DNA of 64,000 nucleotides from Pseudomonas sp. Tri1 (GTDB lineage: Bacteria; Pseudomonadota; Gammaproteobacteria; Pseudomonadales; Pseudomonadaceae): NCBI RefSeq assembly GCF_017968885.1, contig NZ_CP072913.1, forward strand, positions 4,510,001 to 4,574,000. Reading direction: 5' to 3'. The notes beneath the pieces are model-generated. The model was not told the origin of the DNA. It saw only the letters and a list, made by a program, of their open reading frames with translations, and ran no database searches. A program made the translations under genes and the position numbers. Of the stretch, positions 1 through 8,639 are shown in pieces. Each line of letters begins with the position of its first letter. Positions within the stretch are counted from its first letter, which is position 1.

Positions 1-54
1 CAGAATTTTCTTGTGACGCTTACGGGCAATGACGCCACGCTTTACACGAGCCAT
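1..54 (-). CDS. rplT: 50S ribosomal protein L20, N-terminal 18 codons only
   Basis: The reading frame starts at the ATG complementary to 52-54 and reads MARVKRGVIARKRHKK before leaving the window. This is the conserved, very basic N-terminus of L20, which binds 23S rRNA during 50S assembly. It lies 30 bases downstream of rpmI in the thrS-infC-rpmI-rplT order. In other bacteria L20 represses this operon translationally; whether that holds here cannot be judged from this fragment. Confidence 0.95.
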   Translation of the reverse strand, partial: MARVKRGVIARKRHKKIL

Positions 55-84
55 GAGTTACTTCCTCTATTCTTGATCCAAAAA

Positions 85-279
85 TTAACGAAGGCGCAGC
101 ATGCGCTCGACTTTTGCCACGTCAGACGGATGCAGCAAGCTGCTACCGCGCAGTTGACGCTTACGCTTGGTCGACATTTTGGTCAGGATGTGGCTCTTGA
201 AAGCGTGCTTGTGCTTGATACCGTTAGCAGTTTTCAGAAACCGCTTAGCAGCACCACTTTTGGTTTTCATCTTTGGCAT
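85..279 (-). CDS. rpmI: 50S ribosomal protein L35
   Basis: A 64-residue, Lys/Arg-rich protein starting [14 protein letters not shown] and ending in MLRLR, full length for L35. It is a structural protein of the large ribosomal subunit. It sits between infC (60 bases upstream) and rplT (30 bases downstream), the conserved order for translation-factor and ribosomal genes in gamma-proteobacteria. Transcription is probably shared with infC and rplT. Confidence 0.97.
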   Translation of the reverse strand: MPKMKTKSGAAKRFLKTANGIKHKHAFKSHILTKMSTKRKRQLRGSSLLHPSDVAKVERMLRLR

Positions 280-339
280 GTTCGGATACTCCGCATTCAG
301 TTGATAAACATAATCGCAAGGCCTGCCGTGCCCTGTTGA

Positions 340-891
340 TTACTTCTTCTTTTTCGGGGCGATGACCATGATCAGCTGGCGTCCTTCCATCTTAGGATGC
401 TGTTCGACCGAACCGTACTCGAGCAGGTCTTGTTCAACCCGCTTGAGGAGTTCCATCCCCAGCTCCTGGTGGGCCATCTCACGGCCGCGGAATCGCAAGG
501 ATACCTTGGCCCTGTCCCCGTCACTCAGGAAACGTACCAGGTTGCGCAGTTTTACCTGGTAATCCCCTTCCTCCGTCCCTGGACGAAACTTGATTTCTTT
601 TACCTGAATCTGCTTCTGGTTTTTCTTCGCCGCGGCAATCTGCTTCTTCTTTTCGAAGATCGACTTGCCGTAGTCCATCACCCGGCAAACCGGTGGGACT
701 GCGTCTGCGGAAATTTCTACCAGATCAAGCTTGGCTTCTTCAGCAATACGAAGCGCTTCATCAATCGAGACGATGCCAATCTGCTCGCCGTCAGCGCCAA
801 TTAACCGAACCTCGCGTGCCGAGATATTCTCGTTGATCGGGGCTTTCGGTGCAGCTCGTTTATCTTGTCTCATTTCACGCTTAATAATAAT
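340..891 (-). CDS. infC: Translation initiation factor IF-3 with an AUU start codon
   Basis: IF-3 binds the 30S subunit, prevents subunit rejoining and proofreads the initiator tRNA-start codon pairing. The protein has the usual N-domain ([14 protein letters not shown]), lysine-rich linker (FEKKKQ) and C-domain ([15 protein letters not shown]) and ends in APKKKK. The first ATG (871-873) is too far in: it has no Shine-Dalgarno sequence and would drop the conserved IIIKRE-like start. Upstream and in frame lie three consecutive ATT codons (883-891), directly preceded by GGAGTA. Starting at the first ATT gives 183 residues. IF-3 is known to discriminate against AUU, which makes infC self-limiting in E. 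coli; the same is inferred here. The start overlaps the thrS stop by one base. Which of the three ATT codons is used cannot be settled from sequence. Confidence 0.95.
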   Translation of the reverse strand: MIIKREMRQDKRAAPKAPINENISAREVRLIGADGEQIGIVSIDEALRIAEEAKLDLVEISADAVPPVCRVMDYGKSIFEKKKQIAAAKKNQKQIQVKEIKFRPGTEEGDYQVKLRNLVRFLSDGDRAKVSLRFRGREMAHQELGMELLKRVEQDLLEYGSVEQHPKMEGRQLIMVIAPKKKK

Positions 892-897
892 TACTCC
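889..897 (-). promoter_or_regulatory. infC ribosome binding site and AUU start overlapping the thrS stop
   Basis: On the minus strand this reads CTCC-complement GGAG, then TA, then ATT. The thrS stop TAA (891-893) shares its last base with the first ATT. The spacing from GGAG to this ATT is only two bases and to the second and third ATT five and eight bases, so the second or third may be used more efficiently. The arrangement suggests translational coupling of infC to thrS. Confidence 0.75.
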
Positions 898-2813
898 AAA
901 TCTGGGCGACCACGCCGGGAAACCGCTTGCGCGAGAAACTCAGCGAATTCGGCGACGGGCATCGAGCCCAGGTCAGCACCTTCACGAGTACGCACAGCGA
1001 CAGTCTGCATCTCGACCTCCCGATCTCCAATAACCAAGAGAAAGGGAACCTTGAGCAAAGTATGCTCGCGGATTTTAAAGCCGATCTTTTCATTTCTCAA
1101 GTCGGACTTGGCACGAAATCCGCTTTGGTTGAGAGTTTTTTCGACTTCGGCGGCAAAATCTGCCTGTTTATCAGTGATATTCATGATCACTGCCTGGGTC
1201 GGTGCCAGCCACGCGGGGAACGCACCCTCGTAGTGTTCGATCAGGATCCCGACGAAACGCTCGAAGGAACCGAGGATCGCGCGGTGAAGCATGACCGGGT
1301 GCTTGCGGCTGTTGTCTTCGGACACGTATTCGGCGCCCAGACGGATCGGCAGGTTGAAATCGAGCTGCAAGGTACCACACTGCCACACACGGCCGAGGCA
1401 ATCTTTCAGCGAGAATTCAATTTTCGGACCGTAGAAGGCCCCCTCGCCCGGCTGCAGGTCGTACGCAAGGCCCGCGCTATCGAGGGCGGCGGCCAGGGCC
1501 GCTTCGGCGCGATCCCACAGCTCGTCCGAGCCGACGCGTTTTTCCGGACGAGTGGACAACTTCATTTCGACTTCGGTGAAGCCGAAGTCCCGATAGACGT
1601 CCATGGTCAGCTTGATGAAGGCGGCGGATTCGGCCTGCATCTGCTCTTCGGTGCAGAAAATATGTGCATCGTCCTGGGTAAACGCACGCACGCGCATGAT
1701 GCCGTGCAGCGCACCCGATGGCTCGTTACGGTGGCAGGCACCGAACTCGGCCAGGCGCATCGGCAACTCGCGGTAGCTTTTCAGGCCTTGGTTGAACACC
1801 TGCACATGGCAAGGGCAGTTCATTGGCTTGATGGCGTAGTCGCGGTTTTCCGACTGGGTGGTGAACATGTTGTCGGCGTAGTTGGCCCAGTGCCCGGATT
1901 TCTCCCACAGGCTGCGGTCCACCACTTGCGGCGTCTTGATCTCGAGGTAACCGTTTTCACGCTGGACCTGGCGCATGTACTGCTCCAGCACCTGGTACAG
2001 GGTCCAGCCGTTCGGGTGCCAGAACACCATGCCCGGGGACTCTTCCTGGGTGTGGAACAGGCCCAGGCGCTTGCCAATCTTGCGGTGATCGCGTTTTTCG
2101 GCTTCTTCGATGCGCTGGATGTAGGCTGCCAGCTGCTTCTTGTCGGCCCAGGCAGTGCCATAGACACGCTGCAACTGCTCGTTCTTCGCATCGCCACGCC
2201 AGTAGGCGCCGGACAGCTTGGTCAACTTGAAGGATTTCAGGAAGCGCGTGTTCGGCACGTGCGGGCCACGGCACATGTCGACGTATTCTTCGTGGTAGTA
2301 CAGACCCATGGCCTGCTCGTCCGGCATATCTTCCACCAGACGCAGCTTGTAATCCTCGCCACGTGCCTTGAACACTTCGATGACTTCGGCGCGCGGGGTG
2401 ACTTTCTTGATGACGTCGTAATCTTTCTCGATCAGCTGCTGCATGCGCTGTTCGATGGCGGCCATGTCGTCCGGCGTGAAAGGACGCTCGAAGGCGATGT
2501 CGTAATAGAAGCCTTCATCGATGACCGGCCCGATGACCATCTTCGCGCTCGGATACAACTGTTTGACCGCATGGCCGACCAGGTGCGCACAAGAGTGGCG
2601 AATGATCTCCAGCCCCTCTTCATCCTTTGGCGTAATGATTTGCAGCGTAGCGTCGCTGTCGATGACGTCGCTGGCGTCGACCAGTTTGCCGTTGACCTTG
2701 CCGGCCAGGGTGGCCTTGGCCAGGCCCGCGCCGATGGATGCGGCGACCTCGGCTACGGAAACCGGGTGATCGAATGAACGTTGACTGCCGTCGGGAAGAG
2801 TAATAGTTGGCAT
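891..2813 (-). CDS. thrS: Threonyl-tRNA synthetase
   Basis: Class II aminoacyl-tRNA synthetase that charges tRNA(Thr) in the cytoplasm; 640 residues, the usual length. Visible parts are an N-terminal TGS domain (about 1-60, [11 protein letters not shown]), the editing domain with [11 protein letters not shown] (HxxxH zinc-type motif, about 73-83), the catalytic core with the MNCPCH and RNEPSG motifs, and a C-terminal anticodon-binding domain. The start at 2813 is preceded by AGGAGAGGAGG, a very strong ribosome binding site; the longer frame to 2846 adds an unconserved stretch. It is the first gene of the thrS-infC-rpmI-rplT run. No leader operator like that of E. coli thrS was identified. Confidence 0.97.
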   Translation of the reverse strand: MPTITLPDGSQRSFDHPVSVAEVAASIGAGLAKATLAGKVNGKLVDASDVIDSDATLQIITPKDEEGLEIIRHSCAHLVGHAVKQLYPSAKMVIGPVIDEGFYYDIAFERPFTPDDMAAIEQRMQQLIEKDYDVIKKVTPRAEVIEVFKARGEDYKLRLVEDMPDEQAMGLYYHEEYVDMCRGPHVPNTRFLKSFKLTKLSGAYWRGDAKNEQLQRVYGTAWADKKQLAAYIQRIEEAEKRDHRKIGKRLGLFHTQEESPGMVFWHPNGWTLYQVLEQYMRQVQRENGYLEIKTPQVVDRSLWEKSGHWANYADNMFTTQSENRDYAIKPMNCPCHVQVFNQGLKSYRELPMRLAEFGACHRNEPSGALHGIMRVRAFTQDDAHIFCTEEQMQAESAAFIKLTMDVYRDFGFTEVEMKLSTRPEKRVGSDELWDRAEAALAAALDSAGLAYDLQPGEGAFYGPKIEFSLKDCLGRVWQCGTLQLDFNLPIRLGAEYVSEDNSRKHPVMLHRAILGSFERFVGILIEHYEGAFPAWLAPTQAVIMNITDKQADFAAEVEKTLNQSGFRAKSDLRNEKIGFKIREHTLLKVPFLLVIGDREVEMQTVAVRTREGADLGSMPVAEFAEFLAQAVSRRGRPDLE

Positions 2814-3188
2814 GGCGCCTCCTCTCCTAGTGGTGACCCCTACCAAAGGTCACGTGGGTTGGGATGAGCCAGTACAAGATCCAGTCCAGGCCATTCAATG
2901 ACGAACGCCTGCCTTACAGCGGCAGGAGCCTTGCGGCCAACCGGGAAAACCGAACCAGAGTGACTGGGATTCAAATCAGGGTTATTCGAACATTTGCCGC
3001 TGCCGGGGCGGGTTGCCGTCCGGAGCCTGGAAATACCCGAGCCCGGCATGCTAGCACAGATGAACGGTCATCGATGCACAAGGCTGTCACAGGAAGGCAA
3101 ATCGTCCGCTTTTATGCCAGAGTGCTGAACTTGATAGGCCCTAGAGCCCTCGAATAACAGCACATTGACCCACAAGGAGCATCCTCGC
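2814..3188. other. Intergenic region between divergent thrS and a small secreted gene
   Basis: 375 bases without a supportable gene. It must hold the thrS promoter on the minus strand and the promoter of the gene at 3189 on the plus strand. A short inverted repeat (CCTGCC, five-base loop, GGCAGG, near 2910-2930) is visible. A string resembling a tRNA T-loop near 2965 has no matching arms, so no tRNA is called. Confidence 0.6.
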
Positions 3189-3491
3189 ATGCGTCTCAAT
3201 ACCCTGTTCGCCGTAGTCGCCCCCATTGTCCTGCTGCTGCCGTTGAGTGCCCACGCCGACTGGCCGAAGGGCGAGCGGGATAAATACATGGCCCAGTGCA
3301 CGCAGGCGGCTACCCCACAGATTGGTGCAGCAGCGGCGAAATCCCACTGTGCCTGTGGCGCCGACGCCATCAAATCCTACCCGGCGAGTGATATCCAGGC
3401 GCTGATGGACAACAAGGCCACCGCCGAATTGCAGCAGAAAGCCCTTGGCGAGATCGCCAAATGCAAGGCCAATGCGCCTGCGAAAAAGTGA
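3189..3491 (+). CDS. Small secreted cysteine-containing protein of unknown function
   Basis: A 100-residue protein with a clear Sec signal peptide: MRLNTLFAV, a hydrophobic run rich in Leu/Val, and a probable AHA-DW cleavage site near residue 23. The mature part is about 77 residues with four cysteines (QCTQ, HCACGAD, AKCKAN) that could form disulfides in the periplasm. The start at 3189 follows AAGGAG with normal spacing; an upstream ATG at 3165 lacks one. I recognise no domain. It stands alone between thrS and the cold-shock gene. Confidence 0.75.
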   Translation: MRLNTLFAVVAPIVLLLPLSAHADWPKGERDKYMAQCTQAATPQIGAAAAKSHCACGADAIKSYPASDIQALMDNKATAELQQKALGEIAKCKANAPAKK

Positions 3492-3600
3492 ATAACTGGA
3501 GCCTTTGATGCAGCCCGGGGCCGATAAAAGGCCAAAAAAAGCGCTTTTTCGTACTATTTATGCAGGTTTTACAGCTTTTTTTATCGTCTTTACTTTGCGC

Positions 3601-3641
3601 TGAAAGCCTTTAAAACCGGGGCTTTCAGCCGCCTCAGGCGG
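3601..3641 (+). promoter_or_regulatory. Two adjacent hairpins in the leader region of the cold-shock gene
   Basis: TGAAAGCC (3601-3608) pairs perfectly with GGCTTTCA (3620-3627), and CCGCC-TCA-GGCGG follows at 3629-3641. They lie about 140 bases before the cold-shock ATG in a 288-base gene-free stretch (3492-3779). They could end transcription of the upstream gene or be part of a structured 5' leader as found on cspA-family mRNAs. The transcription start is not known, so the role is inference. Confidence 0.4.
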
Positions 3642-3779
3642 TAAAGAAAACACGACTGATTGGCAAACAGTGCCTGCGGGGGGCTCCCAAATCGAACATT
3701 TCGACTATGATACCCGGGTGTGCCCAGTTGGCCTGAGCAGCACAGTACACTGAAAATATATGTTTCTTGGAGATACACC

Positions 3780-3992
3780 ATGTCTAATCGCCAAACCGGC
3801 ACCGTTAAATGGTTCAACGATGAAAAAGGCTTCGGCTTCATCACTCCTCAAGGTGGCGGTGACGACCTGTTCGTACACTTCAAAGCTATCGAAAGCGACG
3901 GTTTCAAAAGCCTGAAAGAAGGCCAGACCGTTTCCTTCGTGGCTGAGAAAGGCCAAAAGGGTATGCAAGCTGCACAAGTTCGCCCTGAGTAA
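3780..3992 (+). CDS. CspA-family cold-shock protein
   Basis: A 70-residue single cold-shock domain that binds single-stranded RNA and DNA and acts as an RNA chaperone. Both RNP motifs are present: KGFGFI (RNP1, about residues 16-21) and LFVHF (RNP2, about 30-34). The start at 3780 follows TTGGAGATACACC. It resembles CapB of Pseudomonas. The gene is single and ends in a strong terminator. Several paralogues are normal in Pseudomonas, so the exact gene name is left open. Confidence 0.95.
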   Translation: MSNRQTGTVKWFNDEKGFGFITPQGGGDDLFVHFKAIESDGFKSLKEGQTVSFVAEKGQKGMQAAQVRPE

Positions 3993-4008
3993 TTTCTCGG
4001 CGCACTAA

Positions 4009-4036
4009 AAAAACCCCGTCCATGTGACGGGGTTTT
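4009..4036. terminator. Bidirectional rho-independent terminator
   Basis: AACCCCGTC pairs with GACGGGGTT around a five-base loop, followed by a T tract on the plus strand and preceded by an A tract that serves the minus strand. It lies between the convergent cold-shock gene and the I78 lipoprotein gene and can stop both. Confidence 0.92.
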
Positions 4037-4060
4037 TTATGGGCGATTGAAAACCGACTA

Positions 4061-4375
4061 TCAGCCGCAATTCACCCGGTTGACCACCAGGTTGGCGTCA
4101 GTGCTGAGATTCAGGCGGTCGGAGCGGTACTCAAGCGTCACCATGTCGTTGGGCTTGAGAATCCGGGCATTCTGCGCGCCGGCGCGAGCGCGCGCCTGCT
4201 CCAGCAATTGCGGCGAGGCCTGCTTGCCAATGGCGAACTCCGCGGCCTTGGCTTCGCAGCGGCTGTGGCCGGTCTCGGCTGCCACAGGGTCAGGGGTCGA
4301 TTCAGAGGTGCTGCTGCAACCGCTCAAGAACGCGGCGCCCAGCAAAGCACCCAATGACACGAGCTTCCAAGGCAT
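4061..4375 (-). CDS. I78-family peptidase inhibitor lipoprotein
   Basis: A 104-residue predicted lipoprotein with lipobox LSGC (Cys20). The rest matches the I78 inhibitor family: CEAKAAEFAIGKQ, GAQNARILKPNDMVT and a terminal DRLNLSTDANLVVNRV-NCG. Known family members inhibit serine proteases; the target here is unknown. It probably sits in the periplasm, anchored to a membrane. The ATG is preceded by AAAGGAGG. It converges on the cold-shock gene and shares its terminator. Confidence 0.85.
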   Translation of the reverse strand: MPWKLVSLGALLGAAFLSGCSSTSESTPDPVAAETGHSRCEAKAAEFAIGKQASPQLLEQARARAGAQNARILKPNDMVTLEYRSDRLNLSTDANLVVNRVNCG

Positions 4376-4538
4376 GAAGCCTCCTTTTTCGATAAATAAA
4401 CAGAGAGCGTGCGACAGCCCGAACAGTGCTTGGTTTCAACACCACGACCATCAGCCTGCCTGCCCCAGGAGAAACCGGCAGTTTGCCTGACCCAACCGCT
4501 CTGTTCAGGCATGAATCGTGACTGAATATGAACGACGC

Positions 4539-4844
4539 TCAGTAAACGTCAATGTAATCAAAGGGTGGATTTGGCCAGTTGTCTTTCAGCGCATTGTAAA
4601 TCTGCATGACCCAGACCTCGTCACTGGCCGCGACTCGACCGACGTAGCCCGACCCTTTGGCCCACGTTTCAAGACGAAACAGCAAGCCATCGATGTCGAC
4701 GCCACCCACCACCCCCGAAGACAAATAGGCGATCCCTCCCTTGGTCACACGCAATTGGGTGTGCTCGTCATCACTGGCAGAAGCGAGCAACTGACGAACA
4801 GACTCAAGGGTCAACCCATCAGGCGCGTTCAAATCGATCTGCAC
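4539..4844 (-). CDS. Hypothetical protein, 101 residues
   Basis: Starts with GTG at 4844 behind GAAGGAG. The protein is soluble, acidic and has no signal peptide or membrane segment. It begins with an LTLESVRQLLASASDDEHTQ-type helix and ends FDYIDVY. I recognise no family. It stands alone, with 160 bases to the next gene on either side. Good start context and codon use support it as real. Confidence 0.65.
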   Translation of the reverse strand: MQIDLNAPDGLTLESVRQLLASASDDEHTQLRVTKGGIAYLSSGVVGGVDIDGLLFRLETWAKGSGYVGRVAASDEVWVMQIYNALKDNWPNPPFDYIDVY

Positions 4845-4974
4845 GGCAGGGCTCCTTCAGAAGTCAAAAAAACAAGTGTCGCACAGCCCTCACCCGATGC
4901 CTAAGTCGCAGTGCCAAACCCGCTGCAAAAATGGTTAACTCCGCCTACAGACCTCCCAACTCGCGAGCCCCACC

Positions 4975-5172
4975 ATGAGCACCGTCAGCATCGAAGTCAC
5001 CATCAATGCCAAATGGTCAGAGGGACACAGCTCCTACAGCCCCAGTACCGCGGAGGAACTGGCAATCATTGGTATAGACCTGTTGGTCAAGGAGCTGGGA
5101 ACGGAGGCCGCGCAGAAATTCATCCAGCAGGCGTTCGAGCGATACCCGAACGTCACCGAAACGGTTGAGTGA
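4975..5172 (+). CDS. Hypothetical small protein, 65 residues
   Basis: Begins MSTVSIEVTINAKWSEG and has a predicted helix near the C-terminus (KELGTEAAQKFIQQAF). It is soluble and acidic, with no recognised motif. The ribosome binding site is weak. It converges with the nucleoside hydrolase gene, separated by a perfect palindrome. The function is unknown. Confidence 0.6.
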   Translation: MSTVSIEVTINAKWSEGHSSYSPSTAEELAIIGIDLLVKELGTEAAQKFIQQAFERYPNVTETVE

Positions 5173-5182
5173 AGCTCGAGCA

Positions 5183-5204
5183 CCCGCAGGCCATGGCCTG
5201 CGGG
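5183..5204. terminator. Perfect 22-base palindrome between convergent genes
   Basis: CCCGCAGGCCA and its exact complement meet without a loop; in RNA the central bases would form the turn. It lies 11 bases after the hypothetical gene's stop and 17 bases after the stop of the nucleoside hydrolase on the other strand. There is no T tract, so it may be a weak terminator or an mRNA-end stabiliser rather than a classical intrinsic terminator. Confidence 0.55.
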
Positions 5205-5220
5205 CCCGCCGCGAGGCAAG

Positions 5221-6249
5221 TTACTTGAGGCGTGCCAGACGCTCGGTCAGCAGGTCGAAGAACCCCTGGGCATCACCATTCTCCACCCAGAAGGCGTTCT
5301 TGGGCGCCTTCAGGCCGTCGTACCAGTCGACGATGGTCTGCCCGAAAGTCGGGCCTTCGCGACTGTCCACCACCAGGTTGACCGAACGACCGGTAAACAA
5401 TTGCGGCTTGAGCAGGTAGGCAATCACCGTTGCGTCATGCACCGGCCCACCCGTCATGCCGTAGTGCTCCATATCGCCCTTGACGTATTCGTTGAGGATA
5501 TCGCCCACCAGCTTGCTGGCGTTGTTGTTCAGCGCGGCGATCTGCTTGAGGCGCGCTTCGCTGGTGAGGACCTTGTGGGTCACGTCCAGGGGCAGATACG
5601 TCAGCTTCAGGCCGCTTTTCGCGACGATCTCCGCCGCCTGTGGATCGGCGAACAGGTTGAATTCAGCCACCGGCGTGATATTGCCACCATTGAAATGCGC
5701 ACCGCCCATGATCACCACTTCCTTGATGCCCTGGACGATGTCCGGCTCCTGGATCAGCGCCAGGGCCAGGTTGGTCTGCGGACCGAGCATGGCAATGGTG
5801 ATGCTGTGGGGCTTGGCAGCCTTGAGGGTGTCGATCAAGTAGTTGACGGCATTGCCCTCGGCCAGCCCCTTCTTCGGCTCGTGCACGGTGACACCCGACA
5901 GGCCTTCCTTGCCATGGATGTTTTCCGCATAGATTGGCGTGCGCATCAACGGTTTTGGTGCACCGGCATACACCGGCACGTCTTCGCGCCCCGCCCACTC
6001 CCGTGCCAGGCGAGCATTGCGGGAGGTCTTGTCCAATCGCACATTGCCGGCGACCGTGGTCAGCGCACGGATATGCAACTCTTCAGGGGACGCCAGGGCG
6101 AACAGCAGCGCCACCACGTCATCGGCCCCAGGGTCGGTGTCGATGATCAAGTCGATTTTTTCCGCCGCCTGGGCGCTTGTAGCGGTGATCAATGACAAAA
6201 GCAGCAGACTCCGGACCAGTTGGTGCATTTTCTGGGCATAGCGGTGCAT
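5221..6249 (-). CDS. Secreted inosine-uridine-type nucleoside hydrolase
   Basis: Splits nucleosides into base and ribose. The calcium-binding signature DTDPGADD is at residues 37-44, and MGGAHF and HDATVIAYL are further family blocks. An N-terminal signal peptide (hydrophobic LVRSLLLLSLITA, cleavage near TSAQA) predicts a periplasmic enzyme, unlike cytoplasmic RihA/B/C. The length of 342 includes that signal. The start at 6249 follows AAGGAG. It is the last gene of the rbs operon, 28 bases after rbsD, so it probably supplies ribose from external nucleosides to the RbsBAC transporter. Confidence 0.92.
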   Translation of the reverse strand: MHRYAQKMHQLVRSLLLLSLITATSAQAAEKIDLIIDTDPGADDVVALLFALASPEELHIRALTTVAGNVRLDKTSRNARLAREWAGREDVPVYAGAPKPLMRTPIYAENIHGKEGLSGVTVHEPKKGLAEGNAVNYLIDTLKAAKPHSITIAMLGPQTNLALALIQEPDIVQGIKEVVIMGGAHFNGGNITPVAEFNLFADPQAAEIVAKSGLKLTYLPLDVTHKVLTSEARLKQIAALNNNASKLVGDILNEYVKGDMEHYGMTGGPVHDATVIAYLLKPQLFTGRSVNLVVDSREGPTFGQTIVDWYDGLKAPKNAFWVENGDAQGFFDLLTERLARLK

Positions 6250-6277
6250 GGCGCACTCCTTGTGCAGGTTGACAGGA

Positions 6278-6682
6278 TTAGAACGTGACTCCAGCGATCA
6301 GTACGATGTTGCAGTACGGCGAACATTCTCCGGTGCGGATAATCGCCCGAGCCTCACGACTGAGGATCTTGAACTGTTCATGGCTGACGCGCTCCCGCGT
6401 CCCCAGCGCACCTTCGGCGTGCAACACCTCCAGCGTCGTCAGGGCCGACGGTTGTTTATCGAAGATTTCCTCGGCCAGCACATGGCGTTCGACCTGCATT
6501 TCGCTGAGGACTACCTTCAAGGTACTGACAAAATCGGGAATGCCATGGGTCAGCGCCAGGTCGATCAATTCGACCCCGGGCGGCACCGGCAGACCAGCGT
6601 CACCGATGACCACCTTGTCGCCGTGACCAAGGGAGGCGATCAGCCGCGACAGTGCCACATTCAACAACGGCGTTTTTTTCAT
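6278..6682 (-). CDS. rbsD: D-ribose pyranase
   Basis: Converts beta-D-ribopyranose to the furanose form that ribokinase uses. It has 134 residues, with the conserved N-terminal block [18 protein letters not shown] containing the catalytic His (about residue 20) and a C-terminal GECSPYCNI(V)L block. The start overlaps the rbsK stop by four bases (ATGA), so translation is coupled. It acts in the cytoplasm after RbsBAC uptake. Confidence 0.95.
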   Translation of the reverse strand: MKKTPLLNVALSRLIASLGHGDKVVIGDAGLPVPPGVELIDLALTHGIPDFVSTLKVVLSEMQVERHVLAEEIFDKQPSALTTLEVLHAEGALGTRERVSHEQFKILSREARAIIRTGECSPYCNIVLIAGVTF

Positions 6683-7593
6683 GATTTGAAAGCCTGTACT
6701 TCCAGCAAGGTGGGGATGGAGGGTTGCGCGCCTGCGCGAGTGACCGACAGCGCTGCGGCGACCTGGCCGAAACGAATCGCTTCGACCTCGTTTTGGCCGC
6801 CGGCCAGGGCAGCCGCAAAGCCGCCGACAAAGGTATCCCCTGCCGCCGTGGTGTCCACGGCCTTGACCAGCGGCGCCGGAAAGTGCTCGAAGCTCGAGCC
6901 ATTAGCGAACATCAGCCCCTGGGCACCCAACGTCACGATCACCTTGCCGGCACCGGCGGCGATCAGGTGCGTCGCGGCAGCTTCGGCGGTTTCCAGGGAG
7001 TCCACCTCCAGCCCGCTCAGGACCGCCGCTTCGCTTTCATTAGGGATCAAATAGTCGACGTAGGCGTACCAGTTGGGCGGCAACGCATGGGAGGCCGGCG
7101 CCGGATTGAGGATGACCGTCTTGCCCAATTCGCGACCGCGCTTGAGGGCATGACCGACAGTGGCGTCCGGTACTTCGAGCTGGCAAATGATGACATCGGC
7201 GCTTTGCAGCACCTCATCGAAACGGTCCAGGACCTCCGGCGTCAGCACACCGTTGGCACCGGCGACGATCACGATCGCATTCTGACTATTGTCATCGACG
7301 ACGATCAGCGCCACGCCACTGGAGCCATCCACCACGCTGACCGCCTGGCAATCGATGCCCTCGGCCAGCAGCGCCCCGCGCAATTGCTGGCCGTAGGCAT
7401 CGCTGCCCACGCAACCGACCATCGACACCTGCGCCCCCAAGCGCGCGGCGGCCACAGCCTGGTTGGCGCCCTTGCCGCCCGCAATGGTGGAAAACGACTC
7501 ACCGATCAGCGTCTCACCGCCCCGGGGCAGCCGTGGTGCCCGGGTCACCAAATCCATGTTCAGGCTGCCTACTACCACTACTTTTGCTGGCAT
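6679..7593 (-). CDS. rbsK: Ribokinase
   Basis: A PfkB-family kinase, 304 residues, that phosphorylates D-ribose to ribose 5-phosphate. It shows the N-terminal [10 protein letters not shown] and [15 protein letters not shown] substrate blocks and the C-terminal [13 protein letters not shown] block with the catalytic Asp and anion hole. It lies 23 bases downstream of rbsR and overlaps rbsD by four bases. Its product enters the pentose phosphate pathway. Confidence 0.96.
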   Translation of the reverse strand: MPAKVVVVGSLNMDLVTRAPRLPRGGETLIGESFSTIAGGKGANQAVAAARLGAQVSMVGCVGSDAYGQQLRGALLAEGIDCQAVSVVDGSSGVALIVVDDNSQNAIVIVAGANGVLTPEVLDRFDEVLQSADVIICQLEVPDATVGHALKRGRELGKTVILNPAPASHALPPNWYAYVDYLIPNESEAAVLSGLEVDSLETAEAAATHLIAAGAGKVIVTLGAQGLMFANGSSFEHFPAPLVKAVDTTAAGDTFVGGFAAALAGGQNEVEAIRFGQVAAALSVTRAGAQPSIPTLLEVQAFKS

Positions 7594-7616
7594 ACATCAC
7601 TACTCTTCAATTCGGT

Positions 7617-8636
7617 TCAGCGGTATTGGGCGAACGCACCGGACAACGGTGCGGTCGACTCACGCAAGACAATGCTGGGCGTCACGATCCGCTGATCGGT
7701 GGCAAGCGCCGGCGTGGCGATCCGCCGCAACAGCACTTCGGCGGCCATCTCACCAAGCTGCAGGATCGACTGCCCCACTGTGGTCAACGCCGGGTAGACA
7801 TAACGGCTCATCTGGATGTCATCGAAACCAATGACCGACAGTTCGCTGGGCACGCGTACGTTACGTTCGGCGGCGGCGCGCAGCACGCCAATGCCGATCA
7901 TGTCGTTGGCCGCAAAAATCGCGCTCGGCGGCTGCTGCTCAAGCAGTTGGGCGGCGGCGCGGTAACCACCGGGGCTGGTGAAATCGCTTTCAAGCATGCG
8001 CTCGACAGGCAGCTCGATCCCCGCCTCTTTCAGCGCCCGGCAGTAACCGGCCAGACGCATCTGCGCCACGCTGGTGTCCGCCGGCCCGCCGATAAAAGCG
8101 ATATCGCGGTGCCCCAACTCCAACAGGTGCCGGGTCGCCAGGTAGGCGCCGTACTCATGGTCGATGCGCACCAGGTCCGCGTCAACGCCGTCGAGCCCAC
8201 GGTCGACGATGACCATGGGCGTGCGCACATTGGCCAGCCCTTGCGCCAGGCCGACGTCGCCGCCGGCGGACGCGACGATCAAGCCGTCGATGCGTTTTTC
8301 CAGCAGCACTCGCAGGTAACTGCGCTGCTTATCCGGGTTGTCGTCGGAGTTGCACAGGATCACGCAATAGCCGTTGCGCTCACAGTAGTCCTCAATGCCC
8401 CTGGCCAATTCGGCGAAGTACGGGTTCAGACTATTGGGTACCAACAGGCCGATAGTCGCCGTGGTCTTGGCCTTGAGCGAGCGAGCCACGGCACTGGGCA
8501 CATAGTCGAGGCGCTCGATCGCAGCCTCGACTTTGAGTCGCACTTCTTCGCTGACCGGCCGCGTCTTGTTCACCACGTGGGACACGGTCGTATAGGAAAT
8601 CCCCGCGAGCGCCGCCACATCCTTGATCGTCGCCAT
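7617..8636 (-). CDS. rbsR: LacI-family ribose operon repressor
   Basis: A 339-residue regulator with an N-terminal LacI helix-turn-helix (ATIKDVAALAGISYTTVSHV) and hinge, followed by a periplasmic-binding-protein-like effector domain. It is encoded within the operon between rbsC (3 bases upstream) and rbsK. The near-perfect LacI-type palindrome at 12235-12248 in front of rbsB is its likely operator. Ribose or ribose 5-phosphate is the expected inducer; this is inference from context. Confidence 0.93.
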   Translation of the reverse strand: MATIKDVAALAGISYTTVSHVVNKTRPVSEEVRLKVEAAIERLDYVPSAVARSLKAKTTATIGLLVPNSLNPYFAELARGIEDYCERNGYCVILCNSDDNPDKQRSYLRVLLEKRIDGLIVASAGGDVGLAQGLANVRTPMVIVDRGLDGVDADLVRIDHEYGAYLATRHLLELGHRDIAFIGGPADTSVAQMRLAGYCRALKEAGIELPVERMLESDFTSPGGYRAAAQLLEQQPPSAIFAANDMIGIGVLRAAAERNVRVPSELSVIGFDDIQMSRYVYPALTTVGQSILQLGEMAAEVLLRRIATPALATDQRIVTPSIVLRESTAPLSGAFAQYR

Positions 8637-8639
8637 ACT

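Noticed and set aside
927..2777. 616-codon open frame on the plus strand opposite thrS
   Set aside because: It is a shadow caused by GC-rich third positions; thrS is certain and the translation shows no recognisable family.
2950..2990. T-loop-like string GGGATTCAAATC suggesting a tRNA
   Set aside because: No acceptor, D or anticodon arms can be folded around it.
3536..3549. Perfect palindrome AAAAAGCGCTTTTT
   Set aside because: It has no loop and little GC, so I do not call it a terminator; it may be chance in an AT-rich spacer.
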